64,000 bases of DNA from Lutibacter sp. A64 (lineage in GTDB: Bacteria > Bacteroidota > Bacteroidia > Flavobacteriales > Flavobacteriaceae). Positions 1 through 8,602 of this stretch are shown piece after piece. The stretch is taken from assembly GCF_022429565.1 (NCBI RefSeq), contig NZ_CP092487.1, positions 3,428,001-3,492,000 of the forward strand. The letters are read 5' to 3'. Position 1 is the first letter of the stretch. Each line of letters begins with the position of its first letter. A model generated the notes under the pieces. The model made no database searches. It saw nothing but the letters and a program-made list of their open reading frames with translations, and was not told where the DNA came from. A program made the translations under genes and the position numbers.

Positions 1-225
1 GACTCTGATAATTTGCATTCTGTATTAAGAGATGTTGCCGCTGCGCTTGGAGATAAAGCTAAGGTGATAAAAATTGATATTGAAAAAAATGAAATATTAG
101 CAAATGCATTAAGAATCAAAGGAAATCCAACCTTTATTATTTATAAAGATGGAGAAATGAAATGGAGACAATCCGGTGATCAAGATGCAAATTCATTAAT
201 TACTTTAGTGCAGCAATATGTTTAG
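1..225 (+). CDS. Thioredoxin-fold protein, C-terminal fragment
   Basis: The reading frame is open from the first base of the window, so this is the 3' end of a longer gene; a TTG at position 13 is unlikely to be the true start. The 74 visible residues have the second half of a thioredoxin fold: an alpha helix, the strand VIKIDIE, then the cis-proline region GNPTFIIYKDGE and a last helix. The N-terminal half, which would carry any CxxC redox site, is outside the window, so thiol-disulfide activity cannot be confirmed. Family call is good; specific role is unknown. Confidence 0.8.
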   Translation, partial: DSDNLHSVLRDVAAALGDKAKVIKIDIEKNEILANALRIKGNPTFIIYKDGEMKWRQSGDQDANSLITLVQQYV

Positions 226-487
226 GCTGCTGTTGCTCTTATTTATTGTAATTAGTATGATAGTAATTACGTATACAATCTAGTGTTTTCTTAAAATTAC
301 TATAGTAAAAACCTCTTTCTAGTAGTTAATAATATTATTTTACCCTAAGATTGTTATTTATTAAAAAAAATAGATTAATATTGGTGTGTATTTTTGTTTA
401 GTAAAACAGACATATGAAAAATTATAAATCAATAATAATGATTAATAGCAAACAACTTCTTCTTGTTAAAGCAAAATAATATAACAC

Positions 488-1336
488 ATGAAAGTTTTAC
501 CTTTTACTATTCCAAAACCTAAAAATGTTACAATGTATGCGGAGCATTACAAAGGTGAAAACTTTTACGAAAAATTACACCAACATAAAGAAATTCAAAT
601 TAGTTTAGTTCTTGCAGGAGAAGGCACTTTTGTAATTGGTGACTGTGTAGGTAGTTTTAAGAAAAATGATATTTTTGTTTTAGGTGAAAATTTACCTCAT
701 GTTTTTAAACGTGATGTTGCTTTTGAAGAAGAAACTGAAATGGTAACCCTATTTTTTGCCAAAAATTGTTTTGGAGAAGTTTTTTTTGATTTACCAGAGT
801 TTGAGAGTTTTACAGGTTTTTTTGATAGTGCGGTTTTAGGATATTCGGTTCTGTCAAATAAAAAAGAGATTACATCAATTTTTTCCAAGATTAAGTCGTA
901 TTCAAAATACCAACAATTTATAAATTTTTTAGAAGTTTTACGTTTAATTTCTGGTGCAAAAAAACGCAAATTATCTTCGTTAATAAATTTAAAAAAATAT
1001 GCGGGAAATGAAGGAAAACGAATGAGCGATATTTTTCAATATACAATGGATAATTTTCATAAGGAAATAAGCTTGCACGATGTTGCAAATATTGCAAATA
1101 TGACTCCTAATGCATTTTGTAGGTATTTTAAACAACGAACAACAAAAACATTTGTAAATTTTTTAATTGATATTAGAATAGGAAATGCTTGTAAATTATT
1201 AGCTAAGAAAAACGATTTAAGTATTACTGAGATTTCTTACAAATCTGGTTTTAATAATTTGGCAAATTTTAATAGAAAGTTTAAATTTATAAAAGGTGTA
1301 ACACCTTCAGAATACAGAAAAAAACATAATTATTAA
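488..1336 (+). CDS. AraC family transcriptional regulator
   Basis: This 282-aa protein has an N-terminal cupin-like sensor region (about residues 15-80, with H32-x-H34 near the usual ligand-facing turn and a later ENLPHVF) and a C-terminal AraC double helix-turn-helix (about residues 180-280; ISLHDVANIANMTPNAF and then ITEISYKSGFNNLANFNRKFK). Proteins of this form normally sense a small molecule such as a sugar and activate nearby genes. It has a 262-bp upstream intergenic region and overlaps the convergent MmcQ-like gene by 4 bp. No obvious target operon is adjacent, so the ligand is unknown. Confidence 0.88.
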   Translation: MKVLPFTIPKPKNVTMYAEHYKGENFYEKLHQHKEIQISLVLAGEGTFVIGDCVGSFKKNDIFVLGENLPHVFKRDVAFEEETEMVTLFFAKNCFGEVFFDLPEFESFTGFFDSAVLGYSVLSNKKEITSIFSKIKSYSKYQQFINFLEVLRLISGAKKRKLSSLINLKKYAGNEGKRMSDIFQYTMDNFHKEISLHDVANIANMTPNAFCRYFKQRTTKTFVNFLIDIRIGNACKLLAKKNDLSITEISYKSGFNNLANFNRKFKFIKGVTPSEYRKKHNY

Positions 1337-1689
1337 AGAAAACCTAATTCTTTTTGAAGCTTTTTTGTAAGCCCGTTTACAACTAAGTTGTATGAGTGGT
1401 CTATTAATTCTTCAATTAATTTGTTGGATAAATTACTAGTTATAGTTACAGTGTTCCAATGTTTTTTGCTCATATGATAGCCTGCAATAATTTCTGAATA
1501 TTCTTCGCGTAGCTGTATAGCTCTTTCAGGGTTGCATTTTAAATTTACTGTTGTAGGTTGTTTGTTTAAATTGGTTAGTGCAAATAATTTATTAGCTACT
1601 TTAAAAACCAAGGTTGCATCATCAAAAGGAAAACTTTCGGTAACATGTTTTTTAGATAAGCAGTAAGTTCTAAATTGCTCTATATTCAT
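1333..1689 (-). CDS. MmcQ/YjbR family protein
   Basis: This 118-aa protein matches the MmcQ/YjbR family: it begins NIEQFRTYCLSK, has the conserved FPFDDATLVFKV and KLFAL segments, then LKCNPERAIQLRE and the family signature GYHMSKKHWNTV. Family members have a CyaY-like fold and are suspected to bind DNA, but no cellular role is established. It is the last gene of a minus-strand group hemW - DUF4230 - mmcQ, with a 3-bp gap to the DUF4230 gene, so co-transcription is likely. Confidence 0.88.
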   Translation of the reverse strand: MNIEQFRTYCLSKKHVTESFPFDDATLVFKVANKLFALTNLNKQPTTVNLKCNPERAIQLREEYSEIIAGYHMSKKHWNTVTITSNLSNKLIEELIDHSYNLVVNGLTKKLQKELGFL

Positions 1690-1692
1690 AAA

Positions 1693-2304
1693 TTACTTAC
1701 TTAGTTCTTTAAGTTCTCCGTTTGGTAATATTAATTGAGAATAATTTAATTTCCAACCAGAAGTTTCTAGCATTTTTTCAATCATTAAAATGGTATCTAA
1801 AGCTTCTTTTTTTGCTGAATTTAACAATCCTGTTTCAGGAATTTTAGCTACAATAAATTGTTTTGCTTCTTTTTGAAGATCGGTTAAATCTGAAGCTTCA
1901 AATTTGTTAAAAATACCATCTTTTTTATCGTAATATTTTACATCGGTTTCAACAGAAAGGATTTTTGGTTCAGGAAAATGAGTTAAAACAATTTCTTTAG
2001 TGTCGTTATTGGCGTTTAATTTAATTTGAGATAAATCGAAACCAATATGTGCTTTTGCATTTATTAATAAAACTGCTTTTTTTCTGCTTGTAAATAAATT
2101 TAAAAAACGATTTTTTGTGTCTTCAAAATGATAAATTTCAGCAAAATCTCCTTCAACAGAAATTAATTTACAAACACTTTTAATTTTTTCAATTAATACA
2201 ACCGATTGTTTCTCTATTTGATCGACTCCTTTTTTTCGGTTAAAGAAAGAAAAACCCCAATAAGATGCTATTGCACCTAATAAAATTCCAGTTAATAATT
2301 CCAT
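1693..2304 (-). CDS. DUF4230 domain protein
   Basis: This is a 203-aa protein with one N-terminal membrane segment (about residues 3-20) followed by a soluble domain of the DUF4230 type: a strand-rich part with SVCKLISVEGDFAEIYHFED, then a helical C-terminal part containing a conserved LLNSAKKEALDTI stretch. The function of the family is not known. It lies 26 bp downstream of hemW and 3 bp upstream of the MmcQ-like gene on the same strand. Confidence 0.8.
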   Translation of the reverse strand: MELLTGILLGAIASYWGFSFFNRKKGVDQIEKQSVVLIEKIKSVCKLISVEGDFAEIYHFEDTKNRFLNLFTSRKKAVLLINAKAHIGFDLSQIKLNANNDTKEIVLTHFPEPKILSVETDVKYYDKKDGIFNKFEASDLTDLQKEAKQFIVAKIPETGLLNSAKKEALDTILMIEKMLETSGWKLNYSQLILPNGELKELSK

Positions 2305-2330
2305 AGTTATTTATTCTTATTCAAATATAG

Positions 2331-3458
2331 TTAAACTTTAAATAAATCGCTTGCAATTCCGTCTGCTAAAAATTTTCCTTTTTTTGTAGTTATTAATTTA
2401 TTTTCTGAAGTAATTTTCAACAAATCTTTTTCTATAAATTGCTCAGAGTTTTTAATTAATTCATTTAAATAAAGTGTTCCAAAGTCGTTATTTATTTTAT
2501 TTAAATCAACACCCCAAATTGTTCGTAATCCTGTCATAATATACTCGTTAAATCTATTTTCAATTGAAAGTTTTTCAAACTCTAACGGAAGTATATTATT
2601 CTTAATTGCCTTTATGTATTTTGCATTATTTGCAATATTCCAAGAGCGTTGTGCACCGTTAAAAGAATGCGCCGAAGGACCAAAACCAATATATTTTTTT
2701 CCTAACCAATAAGAAGTATTGTGTTTTGAAAAGTAGTCGGGTTTTCCAAAATTAGAAATTTCATAATGTACAAACCCTTGTTTTTCGGTTTCAGCAACTA
2801 AAATATTAAAATGTTCTAAAGCTTGTTGTTCATCAACTGCGGGTACTTTTCCTTTTTTAATAAAATTGTCTAAAGCTGTGTTTTTTTCAACGGTAAGTGC
2901 ATAACTAGATATATGCGATACTCCAAAATTAAAAGCCGTTTCTAAATTTTCTTTCCATTTTTTGTTGCTCATATTTGGTACGCCGTAAATTAAATCTATG
3001 GTAATATTATCAAAATACTGCATTGCTACAGTTAGCGATTTTTTAGATTCTTGGGCTGTATGTGCACGATTCATAAATTTTAAATCGTCTTCAAAAAAAG
3101 ATTGAATTCCTATACTTAATCTATTTATAGGTGATTTTGCTAAGGCTTTAATATTGTTTTCAGATAAATCGTCTGGATTTGCTTCTAAGGTAATTTCTGG
3201 ACTTGTAATTACCTTATAATTGCTGTAGATTACTTTAAAAATAGCATCAATTTCTTTTGTAGTTAAAAGTGATGGTGTGCCTCCTCCAAAATAAATGGTT
3301 TCAACTATTTCATTTTCTAATTCTTTTTTTCGCATTTGTAATTCGCCTAAAATTGCTTGTAACATTTCTTCTTTTCTTTTTACTGAAGTTGAAAAATGAA
3401 AATCGCAATAATAACATGCTTGTTTACAAAATGGAATGTGAATGTATATTCCAGCCAA
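2331..3458 (-). CDS. hemW: Radical SAM haem chaperone HemW
   Basis: This 375-aa protein is a HemW-type (HemN-like) radical SAM protein. The N-terminus GIYIHIPFCKQACYYCDFH carries the CxxxCxxC cluster site (C10, C14, C17) and continues with the family's YFGGGTPSLL. HemW proteins bind haem and insert it into target haemoproteins; they are not active coproporphyrinogen dehydrogenases, which differ by an extra N-terminal region and the CxxxCxxCxC form. The C-terminal HemN-like domain (about 290-375) is present. It heads the hemW - DUF4230 - mmcQ group. Confidence 0.92.
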   Translation of the reverse strand: MAGIYIHIPFCKQACYYCDFHFSTSVKRKEEMLQAILGELQMRKKELENEIVETIYFGGGTPSLLTTKEIDAIFKVIYSNYKVITSPEITLEANPDDLSENNIKALAKSPINRLSIGIQSFFEDDLKFMNRAHTAQESKKSLTVAMQYFDNITIDLIYGVPNMSNKKWKENLETAFNFGVSHISSYALTVEKNTALDNFIKKGKVPAVDEQQALEHFNILVAETEKQGFVHYEISNFGKPDYFSKHNTSYWLGKKYIGFGPSAHSFNGAQRSWNIANNAKYIKAIKNNILPLEFEKLSIENRFNEYIMTGLRTIWGVDLNKINNDFGTLYLNELIKNSEQFIEKDLLKITSENKLITTKKGKFLADGIASDLFKV

Positions 3459-3571
3459 TTTAATTTATTTTTAGATTTTTCAAAAGTACAACTAAATAGA
3501 ATACCACAAAAGGTGATTTAAGTTACTGTTGGTGTTAAATCAGTTACGTAAATTTGATAAAAGCCTTTGTT

Positions 3572-3859
3572 ATGTATACCTATATAGTTTCATTTAAAGT
3601 TAAAGACGGTGAGGGAATTACTTTTGTTGAATTGCAGAAATTTGAAGAATTAACAGAAGCTAAACCTGCCGGATTGGATCATTTTCATATTTTTAAAGAT
3701 AGAAATGAAGAAAATCGTTATTTTTTAGTTGAATATTGGACTTCTATTGAAGATCGTATTAAAATGGAAAAGTCTAAAGAACATTATTTATTTAAAGAGC
3801 ATAGAAAACTTATAATCGATAAAAAATACGAAACCTACGAATGCGATGTGATTGTATAA
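3572..3859 (+). CDS. Antibiotic biosynthesis monooxygenase-like (ABM) small protein
   Basis: This small ferredoxin-like protein (95 aa from ATG 3572) has an ABM/quinol-monooxygenase pattern: an N-terminal strand YTYIVSFKVKDGE, the central HFHIFKDRNEENRYFLVEYW and a final helix KEHYLFKEHRKLI. A TTG at 3554 would add six residues; the ATG is preferred because the family begins directly at the first strand. Members form dimers and act on quinones or other aromatics, or bind haem. It stands alone on the plus strand between hemW and ruvC, so no substrate is suggested by context. Confidence 0.7.
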   Translation: MYTYIVSFKVKDGEGITFVELQKFEELTEAKPAGLDHFHIFKDRNEENRYFLVEYWTSIEDRIKMEKSKEHYLFKEHRKLIIDKKYETYECDVIV

Positions 3860-3902
3860 AATAGTTTAAAAGTTGAGAGTTTATTAAACTTAGAAAGTTA
3901 CT

Positions 3903-4457
3903 TTACTTTTTTACTCTTTTTTCGTTTTGTTTTACAAAAGCAGCCCAGCCAGTATAATTTTTACCTGCAGTAACTTTACCACTGTTGTAATAATGGCAAA
4001 CTGCTGCTGCTAATCCATCTGTTGCGTCTAAATTTTTAGGCAATGTTTTAATTTTTAATAGACTCTGTAGCATTTTTGCAACTTGTTCTTTACTTGCATT
4101 TCCGTTACCAGTAATTGCCATTTTTATTTTTTTTGGAGAATACTCTGTTATTGGAACTTCGCGAGATAAACCGGCTGCCATTGCAACACCTTGCGCTCTT
4201 CCTAGTTTTAGCATAGATTGTACATTTTTACCAAAAAAAGGCGCTTCTATAGCAATTTCATCGGGATGATATGTTTCTATTAAGTGAATTGTGCGTTCAA
4301 AAATTAATTTTAGTTTTACATAATGGTCGTTGTATTTTTTTAATATCAGTTCATCTAACTGCATTAACTCCATTTTTTTATTTACTACCTTAATCAATCC
4401 AAAGCCCATAATAGTTGTTCCTGGATCAATACCTAATATTATTTTTTCTGAACTCAA
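3903..4457 (-). CDS. ruvC: Crossover junction endodeoxyribonuclease RuvC
   Basis: This 184-aa protein resolves Holliday junctions. It has the RNase H-like fold signature ILGIDPGTTIMGFG with the first catalytic aspartate (D11), the second acidic site in IAIEAPFFGKN, and the C-terminal DATDGLAAAVCHY that carries the last acidic residues. Length is usual for the family. It is the last gene of a minus-strand run DUF4920 - cytochrome - mnmD - 44-aa protein - ruvC. Its partner ruvB lies separately at about 13 kb; no ruvA is in the window. Confidence 0.95.
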   Translation of the reverse strand: MSSEKIILGIDPGTTIMGFGLIKVVNKKMELMQLDELILKKYNDHYVKLKLIFERTIHLIETYHPDEIAIEAPFFGKNVQSMLKLGRAQGVAMAAGLSREVPITEYSPKKIKMAITGNGNASKEQVAKMLQSLLKIKTLPKNLDATDGLAAAVCHYYNSGKVTAGKNYTGWAAFVKQNEKRVKK

Positions 4458-4527
4458 TGTGTAGTATTTATTGCTGCTTTTTTTAAAAATTATTAATGAA
4501 AACTATAATTTTTAAGGAAGCATATTA

Positions 4528-4662
4528 TTATGGGTTTAAAACTTTTGTAATAATAGCTTCAATATTAAACCATAAGAAAATAATTAATAGTAGTAGAAGC
4601 ACTAATATAATGCCTCTTTTATAGTTTGGTTTTTTTCGCTTTTTAAATCGTTGACTGTCCAT
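4528..4662 (-). CDS. 44-aa basic single-pass membrane protein
   Basis: Translating the gap between mnmD and ruvC on the minus strand gives an intact 44-codon frame. The first 16 residues are strongly basic (RFKKRKKPNYKR), followed by one hydrophobic helix (about residues 17-34, IILVLLLLLIIFLWF) and a short tail. The start ATG lies 15 bp past the mnmD stop codon, which fits an operon. The charge pattern predicts the N-terminus in the cytoplasm. I recall similar short proteins near mnmD in other Flavobacteriia but cannot test this here. Function unknown. Confidence 0.65.
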   Translation of the reverse strand: MDSQRFKKRKKPNYKRGIILVLLLLLIIFLWFNIEAIITKVLNP

Positions 4663-4677
4663 GTTTGTTTAGAATAA

Positions 4678-5340
4678 TTATTTTTTTAAAGCTCTTAACA
4701 TTTCTCTTTTTCCAGGAGGACCAGGCAATCTTTCTACAATAAATCCAACAGATTGCATAGCTCTTCTAACACTACCTTTTGCGCTGTAAGTTACTAAAAT
4801 TCCACCATTTTTTAAAGCATTAAACATTGTTTTAAAAATAGTTTCGGTCCATAATTCTGGTTGAACTCTAGCGCCAAAAGCATCAAAATAAATTAAATCA
4901 AAGGTATTAATGTCTTTAATTTCATTAAAAAATTGCTTTCTTTTTGTAAGCGAAAAATTATGCGTTAACTCATTTTTAAATTCCCACTCTTGTTTGTGCA
5001 TTTGATTAAAAATGTGTTTAGAATCAATAGCGATTAACTCTGAAACGTAATTTAACTTCTCAATTTCTTCAGCAGCCACAGGATAGGCTTCAACACCAAC
5101 ATAATTTATATTTAAATTAAATTTTGGAGCTTCTAAAAAAGTTATAAAACTGTTTAAACCAGTACCAAAACCAATTTCTAAGATGGAAATTTTTTTATCT
5201 GTAAATAAAGATAAACCACTTTTAATAAATACGTGTTTTGCCTCTTGTATTGCACCGTGTTTAGAATGGTATTGTTCGTTCCATTCAGGTAAATGAATGG
5301 TTGAAGAACCATCTGAGGTAATAATTATTTCTCTTTTCAA
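4678..5340 (-). CDS. mnmD: tRNA 5-methylaminomethyl-2-thiouridine methyltransferase MnmD
   Basis: This 220-aa protein corresponds to the methyltransferase half of MnmC, which occurs alone (MnmD) in many bacteria. It has the family N-terminus TSDGSSTIHLPEWNEQYHSKHGA, the SAM-binding ILEIGFGTGLNS (about residues 54-65), a FDLIYFDAFGARVQPELW segment for the substrate site, and the C-terminal VERLPGPPGKREMLRA. It methylates the wobble uridine side chain of certain tRNAs. There is no FAD oxidase domain fused to it. It follows the cytochrome-like gene by 3 bp. Confidence 0.92.
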   Translation of the reverse strand: MKREIIITSDGSSTIHLPEWNEQYHSKHGAIQEAKHVFIKSGLSLFTDKKISILEIGFGTGLNSFITFLEAPKFNLNINYVGVEAYPVAAEEIEKLNYVSELIAIDSKHIFNQMHKQEWEFKNELTHNFSLTKRKQFFNEIKDINTFDLIYFDAFGARVQPELWTETIFKTMFNALKNGGILVTYSAKGSVRRAMQSVGFIVERLPGPPGKREMLRALKK

Positions 5341-5343
5341 AGT

Positions 5344-5775
5344 TTATTTTATAAGTAATTTTTCAATTCTTGGAATTGGGCCAGTACAGGTGGTTTTATG
5401 GCAAGCTATACAAGAGTTTACCATAAGATTGAATTGATCTTTAACTTCATCTGGAGATGCAGAATAGATCGCTTTTTGATTTTCAACAAATGCTTTCGAA
5501 AAAATTTCGAAACTAGCATCTCTATCTTTTGGATTAGTTAAAACTGCAGAATGTATGTTTAAAAATTTATCAGAAAAATCTCCAATAGCTTCTTTGTTTA
5601 TAATCTTGTTTTTTAAATCCTCATTGGCTTCGTACATTTCTTCCATAAGCAAAGCCATTTCAGAAAATTCATACATTACCAATTCTTCTTCGTTATTTTT
5701 AGGTGCTTCTCTTTTAGTAGAGTTACACGATAAAAATAAAATACTACCTAAAAGTAAGATGGTTAATGTTCTCAT
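5344..5775 (-). CDS. Cytochrome c'-like lipoprotein with a C-terminal CxxCH
   Basis: This 143-aa protein has a lipoprotein signal (LLLGSILFLSC, Cys17 as the likely lipidated residue), a helical middle and a single haem c attachment motif CIACH near the C-terminus, followed by another Cys in KTTCTG. A haem motif at the end of a four-helix protein is the arrangement of class II cytochromes (c'), though sequence identity to them cannot be judged here. Its ATG overlaps the stop of the DUF4920 gene as TAATG, so translation is probably coupled. Location is inferred to be the periplasmic face of a membrane. Confidence 0.7.
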   Translation of the reverse strand: MRTLTILLLGSILFLSCNSTKREAPKNNEEELVMYEFSEMALLMEEMYEANEDLKNKIINKEAIGDFSDKFLNIHSAVLTNPKDRDASFEIFSKAFVENQKAIYSASPDEVKDQFNLMVNSCIACHKTTCTGPIPRIEKLLIK

Positions 5776-6314
5776 TATTTTTTCATTAGAACACCATCAG
5801 CTTCAAAAGATAAAGTGTATTTAGGTTCGGTTATAGCAGCAATTTCTTCTTCTGATTTTCCTGCATCTTCTGCAAAATGACGTAATTCTTCAATAGGAGT
5901 AGTTTTAACAAATGCTTTACCATTAACAATAACTTCTCTTCCGTCTGCATTTAAAGGCATAAAAAAACCATAATCTTTAAATTTTACAAACGATTTTGTA
6001 TCGTTACCTAAATCTAAATTCATCCAACAACCTTTCTTTTTACAAACCTCATCAATCTCTGAAGTAAATTTTACTTGAATTGTATCGCCTTCTTTTAAGT
6101 CTTTATATTTTTCTAACATTTGTTCTTTAGATAGAACATTGTCATCGGTTATTTTATCTCCAAATGAAAGGTATGCAACATCTTCTTTTTCAACAACTTT
6201 TTCATTATTTTTAGCTTTTTCATTTTTACAAGAAATTACTAAAAATAAACCTACAATTACTAACATTACGTTTTTTACCATTTTCAACTTATTTAAATTC
6301 ATCATTTTTAACAA
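5775..6314 (-). CDS. DUF4920 domain lipoprotein
   Basis: This 179-aa protein has a lipoprotein signal peptide (VIVGLFLVISC) and then a DUF4920 domain: a beta-rich region with EGDTIQVKFTSEIDEVCKKKGCWMNL and FMPLNADGREVIVNGKAF. The Cys pair in EVCKKKGCWM is typical of the family and suggests metal or redox chemistry, but no function is established. The first methionine is one of three in the first 12 residues (M1, M4, M5), and an internal start at M12 is also possible. It heads the operon that continues to ruvC. Confidence 0.8.
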   Translation of the reverse strand: MLKMMNLNKLKMVKNVMLVIVGLFLVISCKNEKAKNNEKVVEKEDVAYLSFGDKITDDNVLSKEQMLEKYKDLKEGDTIQVKFTSEIDEVCKKKGCWMNLDLGNDTKSFVKFKDYGFFMPLNADGREVIVNGKAFVKTTPIEELRHFAEDAGKSEEEIAAITEPKYTLSFEADGVLMKK

Positions 6315-6377
6315 ATATATTAAAAATAAAAAACAAACCTAAAAAGCATTTAAAACTTTTTAATGAAAAAAAATAAG

Positions 6378-6385
6378 TAATTTTG
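6378..6385 (+). promoter_or_regulatory. Candidate -7 box for ilvE
   Basis: TAATTTTG fits the Bacteroidota -7 consensus TAnnTTTG and lies 22 bp before the chosen ilvE start, which would give a leader of roughly 15 nt. No clear -33 element was found. Confidence 0.45.
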
Positions 6386-6406
6386 CTTAAACAAAATTTA
6401 AGTACG

Positions 6407-7459
6407 ATGGCTTTACATATAGAAAAAATAAAAAAATCTAAAATTTCTGATGTTGATTTTAGTAATTTAAAATTTGGTCAAATATTTACAGATCATATGT
6501 TTGAGTGTGATTATGAAAATGGTGCATGGCAAACTCCTAAAATTAGACCTTATCAAGCTATTTCATTAGATCCTTCTGCAAAAGTCTTTCATTATGGTCA
6601 GGCTGTTTTTGAAGGAATGAAAGCTTATAAAGATGATAATAATGATATTTGGTTATTTAGACCAGATCAAAATCAGCAGCGTATTAACAAATCTGCAGAG
6701 CGTTTAGATATGCCTGCTTTTCCAAAGGAATATTTTTTTGAAGGTTTAACAGAATTGTTAAAATTAGATAGCGAGTGGGTTCAAAAAGGTGAAGGAAATT
6801 CTTTATACATAAGACCATTTGTAATAGCTACAGAAAACTGTGTATCTGCTTCAGCTTCTACAAATTACAAATTTATGATTATTTGTTCTCCGGTACAAGC
6901 GTATTATGCTGGTGAAGTTAGAGTTCAAATAGCTGATAAATTCAGTAGATCAGCTAATGGAGGTGTTGGTTTTGCAAAAGCTGCAGGTAACTATGCTGCA
7001 TCGTTCTATCCAGCAAAATTAGCTGAAAAACAAGGATATCAACAAGTGTTATGGACAGATGCTTCTAATCACGAATTTTTAGAAGAAGCTGGTACAATGA
7101 ATGTGTTTTTTAGAGTAAATGATACCTTATTAACAGCACCTACAAGTGAAAGAATATTAGATGGTGTTACACGTAAAAGTATAATTCAGTTTGCAGAAGA
7201 TAAAGGAATAAAAGTTGAGGTAAGACCTATTAGAGTTACAGAAATACTTGAAGCAGCTAGAAATGGAGAGCTTTTAGAAATGTTTGGCGCTGGAACAGCA
7301 GCAGTGGTAAGTCCTATTTCAGGTTTTGCACATAAAGATGAAAAATTTGAATTACCAAAAGTAGAAAATGGCTACGCTTCATTTATAAAAAAGAATTTAA
7401 CAGATATTCAAAGAAATCTTGCTGAAGATAAATTCGGATGGAGATTTAAAGTTCAGTAA
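6407..7459 (+). CDS. ilvE: Branched-chain amino acid aminotransferase IlvE
   Basis: This fold-type IV PLP aminotransferase makes or degrades Leu, Ile and Val by exchange with glutamate. From ATG 6407 it is 350 aa; an upstream TTG at 6383 would overlap the -7 box, so it is rejected. Family features are YGQAVFEGMKAY, LYIRPFVIA, the stretch GVGFAKAAGNYAAS, LWTDASNHEFLEEAGTMN and the C-terminal MFGAGTAAVVSPI. The length fits the long (type II) bacterial form. It is divergent from the DUF4920 gene and is followed by 140 bp before nadA. Confidence 0.94.
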   Translation: MALHIEKIKKSKISDVDFSNLKFGQIFTDHMFECDYENGAWQTPKIRPYQAISLDPSAKVFHYGQAVFEGMKAYKDDNNDIWLFRPDQNQQRINKSAERLDMPAFPKEYFFEGLTELLKLDSEWVQKGEGNSLYIRPFVIATENCVSASASTNYKFMIICSPVQAYYAGEVRVQIADKFSRSANGGVGFAKAAGNYAASFYPAKLAEKQGYQQVLWTDASNHEFLEEAGTMNVFFRVNDTLLTAPTSERILDGVTRKSIIQFAEDKGIKVEVRPIRVTEILEAARNGELLEMFGAGTAAVVSPISGFAHKDEKFELPKVENGYASFIKKNLTDIQRNLAEDKFGWRFKVQ

Positions 7460-7573
7460 GCAAACTTAGTAAGGCTTGCTTAAAAAAATAACTTTTTATA
7501 AATTGCAATGCTAAATTAATTTGAAAGTAAACCGATTTCAAATTCGATTTTCTTACTTTTTTTGGCATATTTA

Positions 7574-7587
7574 TTGGTTTAAACCAA
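7574..7587. promoter_or_regulatory. Perfect 14-bp palindrome upstream of nadA
   Basis: TTGGTTTAAACCAA is a perfect inverted repeat with no spacer, ending 13 bp before the nadA ATG. Its place between any promoter and the start codon suits an operator for the NAD synthesis genes. No regulator gene is adjacent, so this is a proposal. Confidence 0.35.
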
Positions 7588-7600
7588 GTAAAAAACACAT

Positions 7601-8596
7601 ATGGCTACATTAGAAAAAGCAAAACAAAACATAGAAGAAATAGGTTTTTTAGATGTTGATATTCCAAAAAGCATCGATTTTGTAAAAGAAATAAAAAAAC
7701 TAAGAAAAAAGAAAAATGCAATAATTTTAGCACATTATTACCAAGAAGATGCAATACAAGATATTGCTGATTTTGTTGGAGATAGTCTAGCATTAGCTCA
7801 AGAAGCAGCAAAAACAGAAGCTGATATTATTGTTTTTGCAGGAGTGCATTTTATGGCAGAAACTGCAAAAATTTTAAATCCTACTAAAAAGGTTTTATTA
7901 CCCGATTTAAAAGCAGGTTGCTCTTTAGCAGACTCTTGCCCTCCAGCTGATTTTGCAGCATTTAAAAAACAACATCCAGATCATATAGTTGTCTCTTATG
8001 TAAATACTTCAGCAGAAATAAAAGCATTAACAGACATTGTTTGTACTTCTTCTAATGCTGAAAAAATTATAAACTCTATTCCAAAAGATCAACCTATTAT
8101 TTTTGCTCCTGATAGAAATCTAGGAGCTTGGTTAATTAAAAAAACAGGTAGAGATATGTTGCTTTGGGATGGTGCTTGTATGGTTCATGAAGCATTTTCA
8201 ATAGATAAAATTTTAAATTTATATGCTGAAAATCCTGGAGCCGAAATTATTGCTCATCCAGAATCTGAAGCGCATCTACTAAAAGTTGCTAAGTATGTTG
8301 GATCAACTTCTGGCTTATTAAATTATGTGAAAAACAGCAAGGCTAAAACATTTATTGTTGCAACCGAAGTTGGTATTTTACATAAAATGCGACAAGAATC
8401 ACCAGATAAAATTTTAATTCCTGCACCAGTTGAAGATGATAGTTGTAACTGTAGCGAGTGTTTTTATATGAAAATGAATACTATGAAAAAATTGTATTTA
8501 TGCTTAAAACACGAATTACCACATGTAGAAGTTGATGCGGAATTAAGTAAAAAAGCATTGGTTTCAATTGAACGTATGCTAGAACTTTCTAAATAA
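7601..8596 (+). CDS. nadA: Quinolinate synthase NadA
   Basis: This 331-aa [4Fe-4S] enzyme condenses iminoaspartate with dihydroxyacetone phosphate to quinolinate in de novo NAD synthesis. Visible are the triplicated-domain start NAIILAHYYQEDAIQDIADFVGDSL in part, the cysteine of KAGCSLADSCPP, IVCTSSNAEK, FAPDRNLG and a cysteine-rich C-terminal DDSCNCSECFYMKMN. It is followed by nadB after 6 bp, so the two form an operon. The start is the ATG just after the palindrome. Confidence 0.95.
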   Translation: MATLEKAKQNIEEIGFLDVDIPKSIDFVKEIKKLRKKKNAIILAHYYQEDAIQDIADFVGDSLALAQEAAKTEADIIVFAGVHFMAETAKILNPTKKVLLPDLKAGCSLADSCPPADFAAFKKQHPDHIVVSYVNTSAEIKALTDIVCTSSNAEKIINSIPKDQPIIFAPDRNLGAWLIKKTGRDMLLWDGACMVHEAFSIDKILNLYAENPGAEIIAHPESEAHLLKVAKYVGSTSGLLNYVKNSKAKTFIVATEVGILHKMRQESPDKILIPAPVEDDSCNCSECFYMKMNTMKKLYLCLKHELPHVEVDAELSKKALVSIERMLELSK

Positions 8597-8602
8597 AATT
8601 TA

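Noticed and set aside
5041-5340. Full MnmC bifunctional enzyme
   Set aside because: Only the methyltransferase domain is present; no FAD oxidase domain is found up- or downstream.
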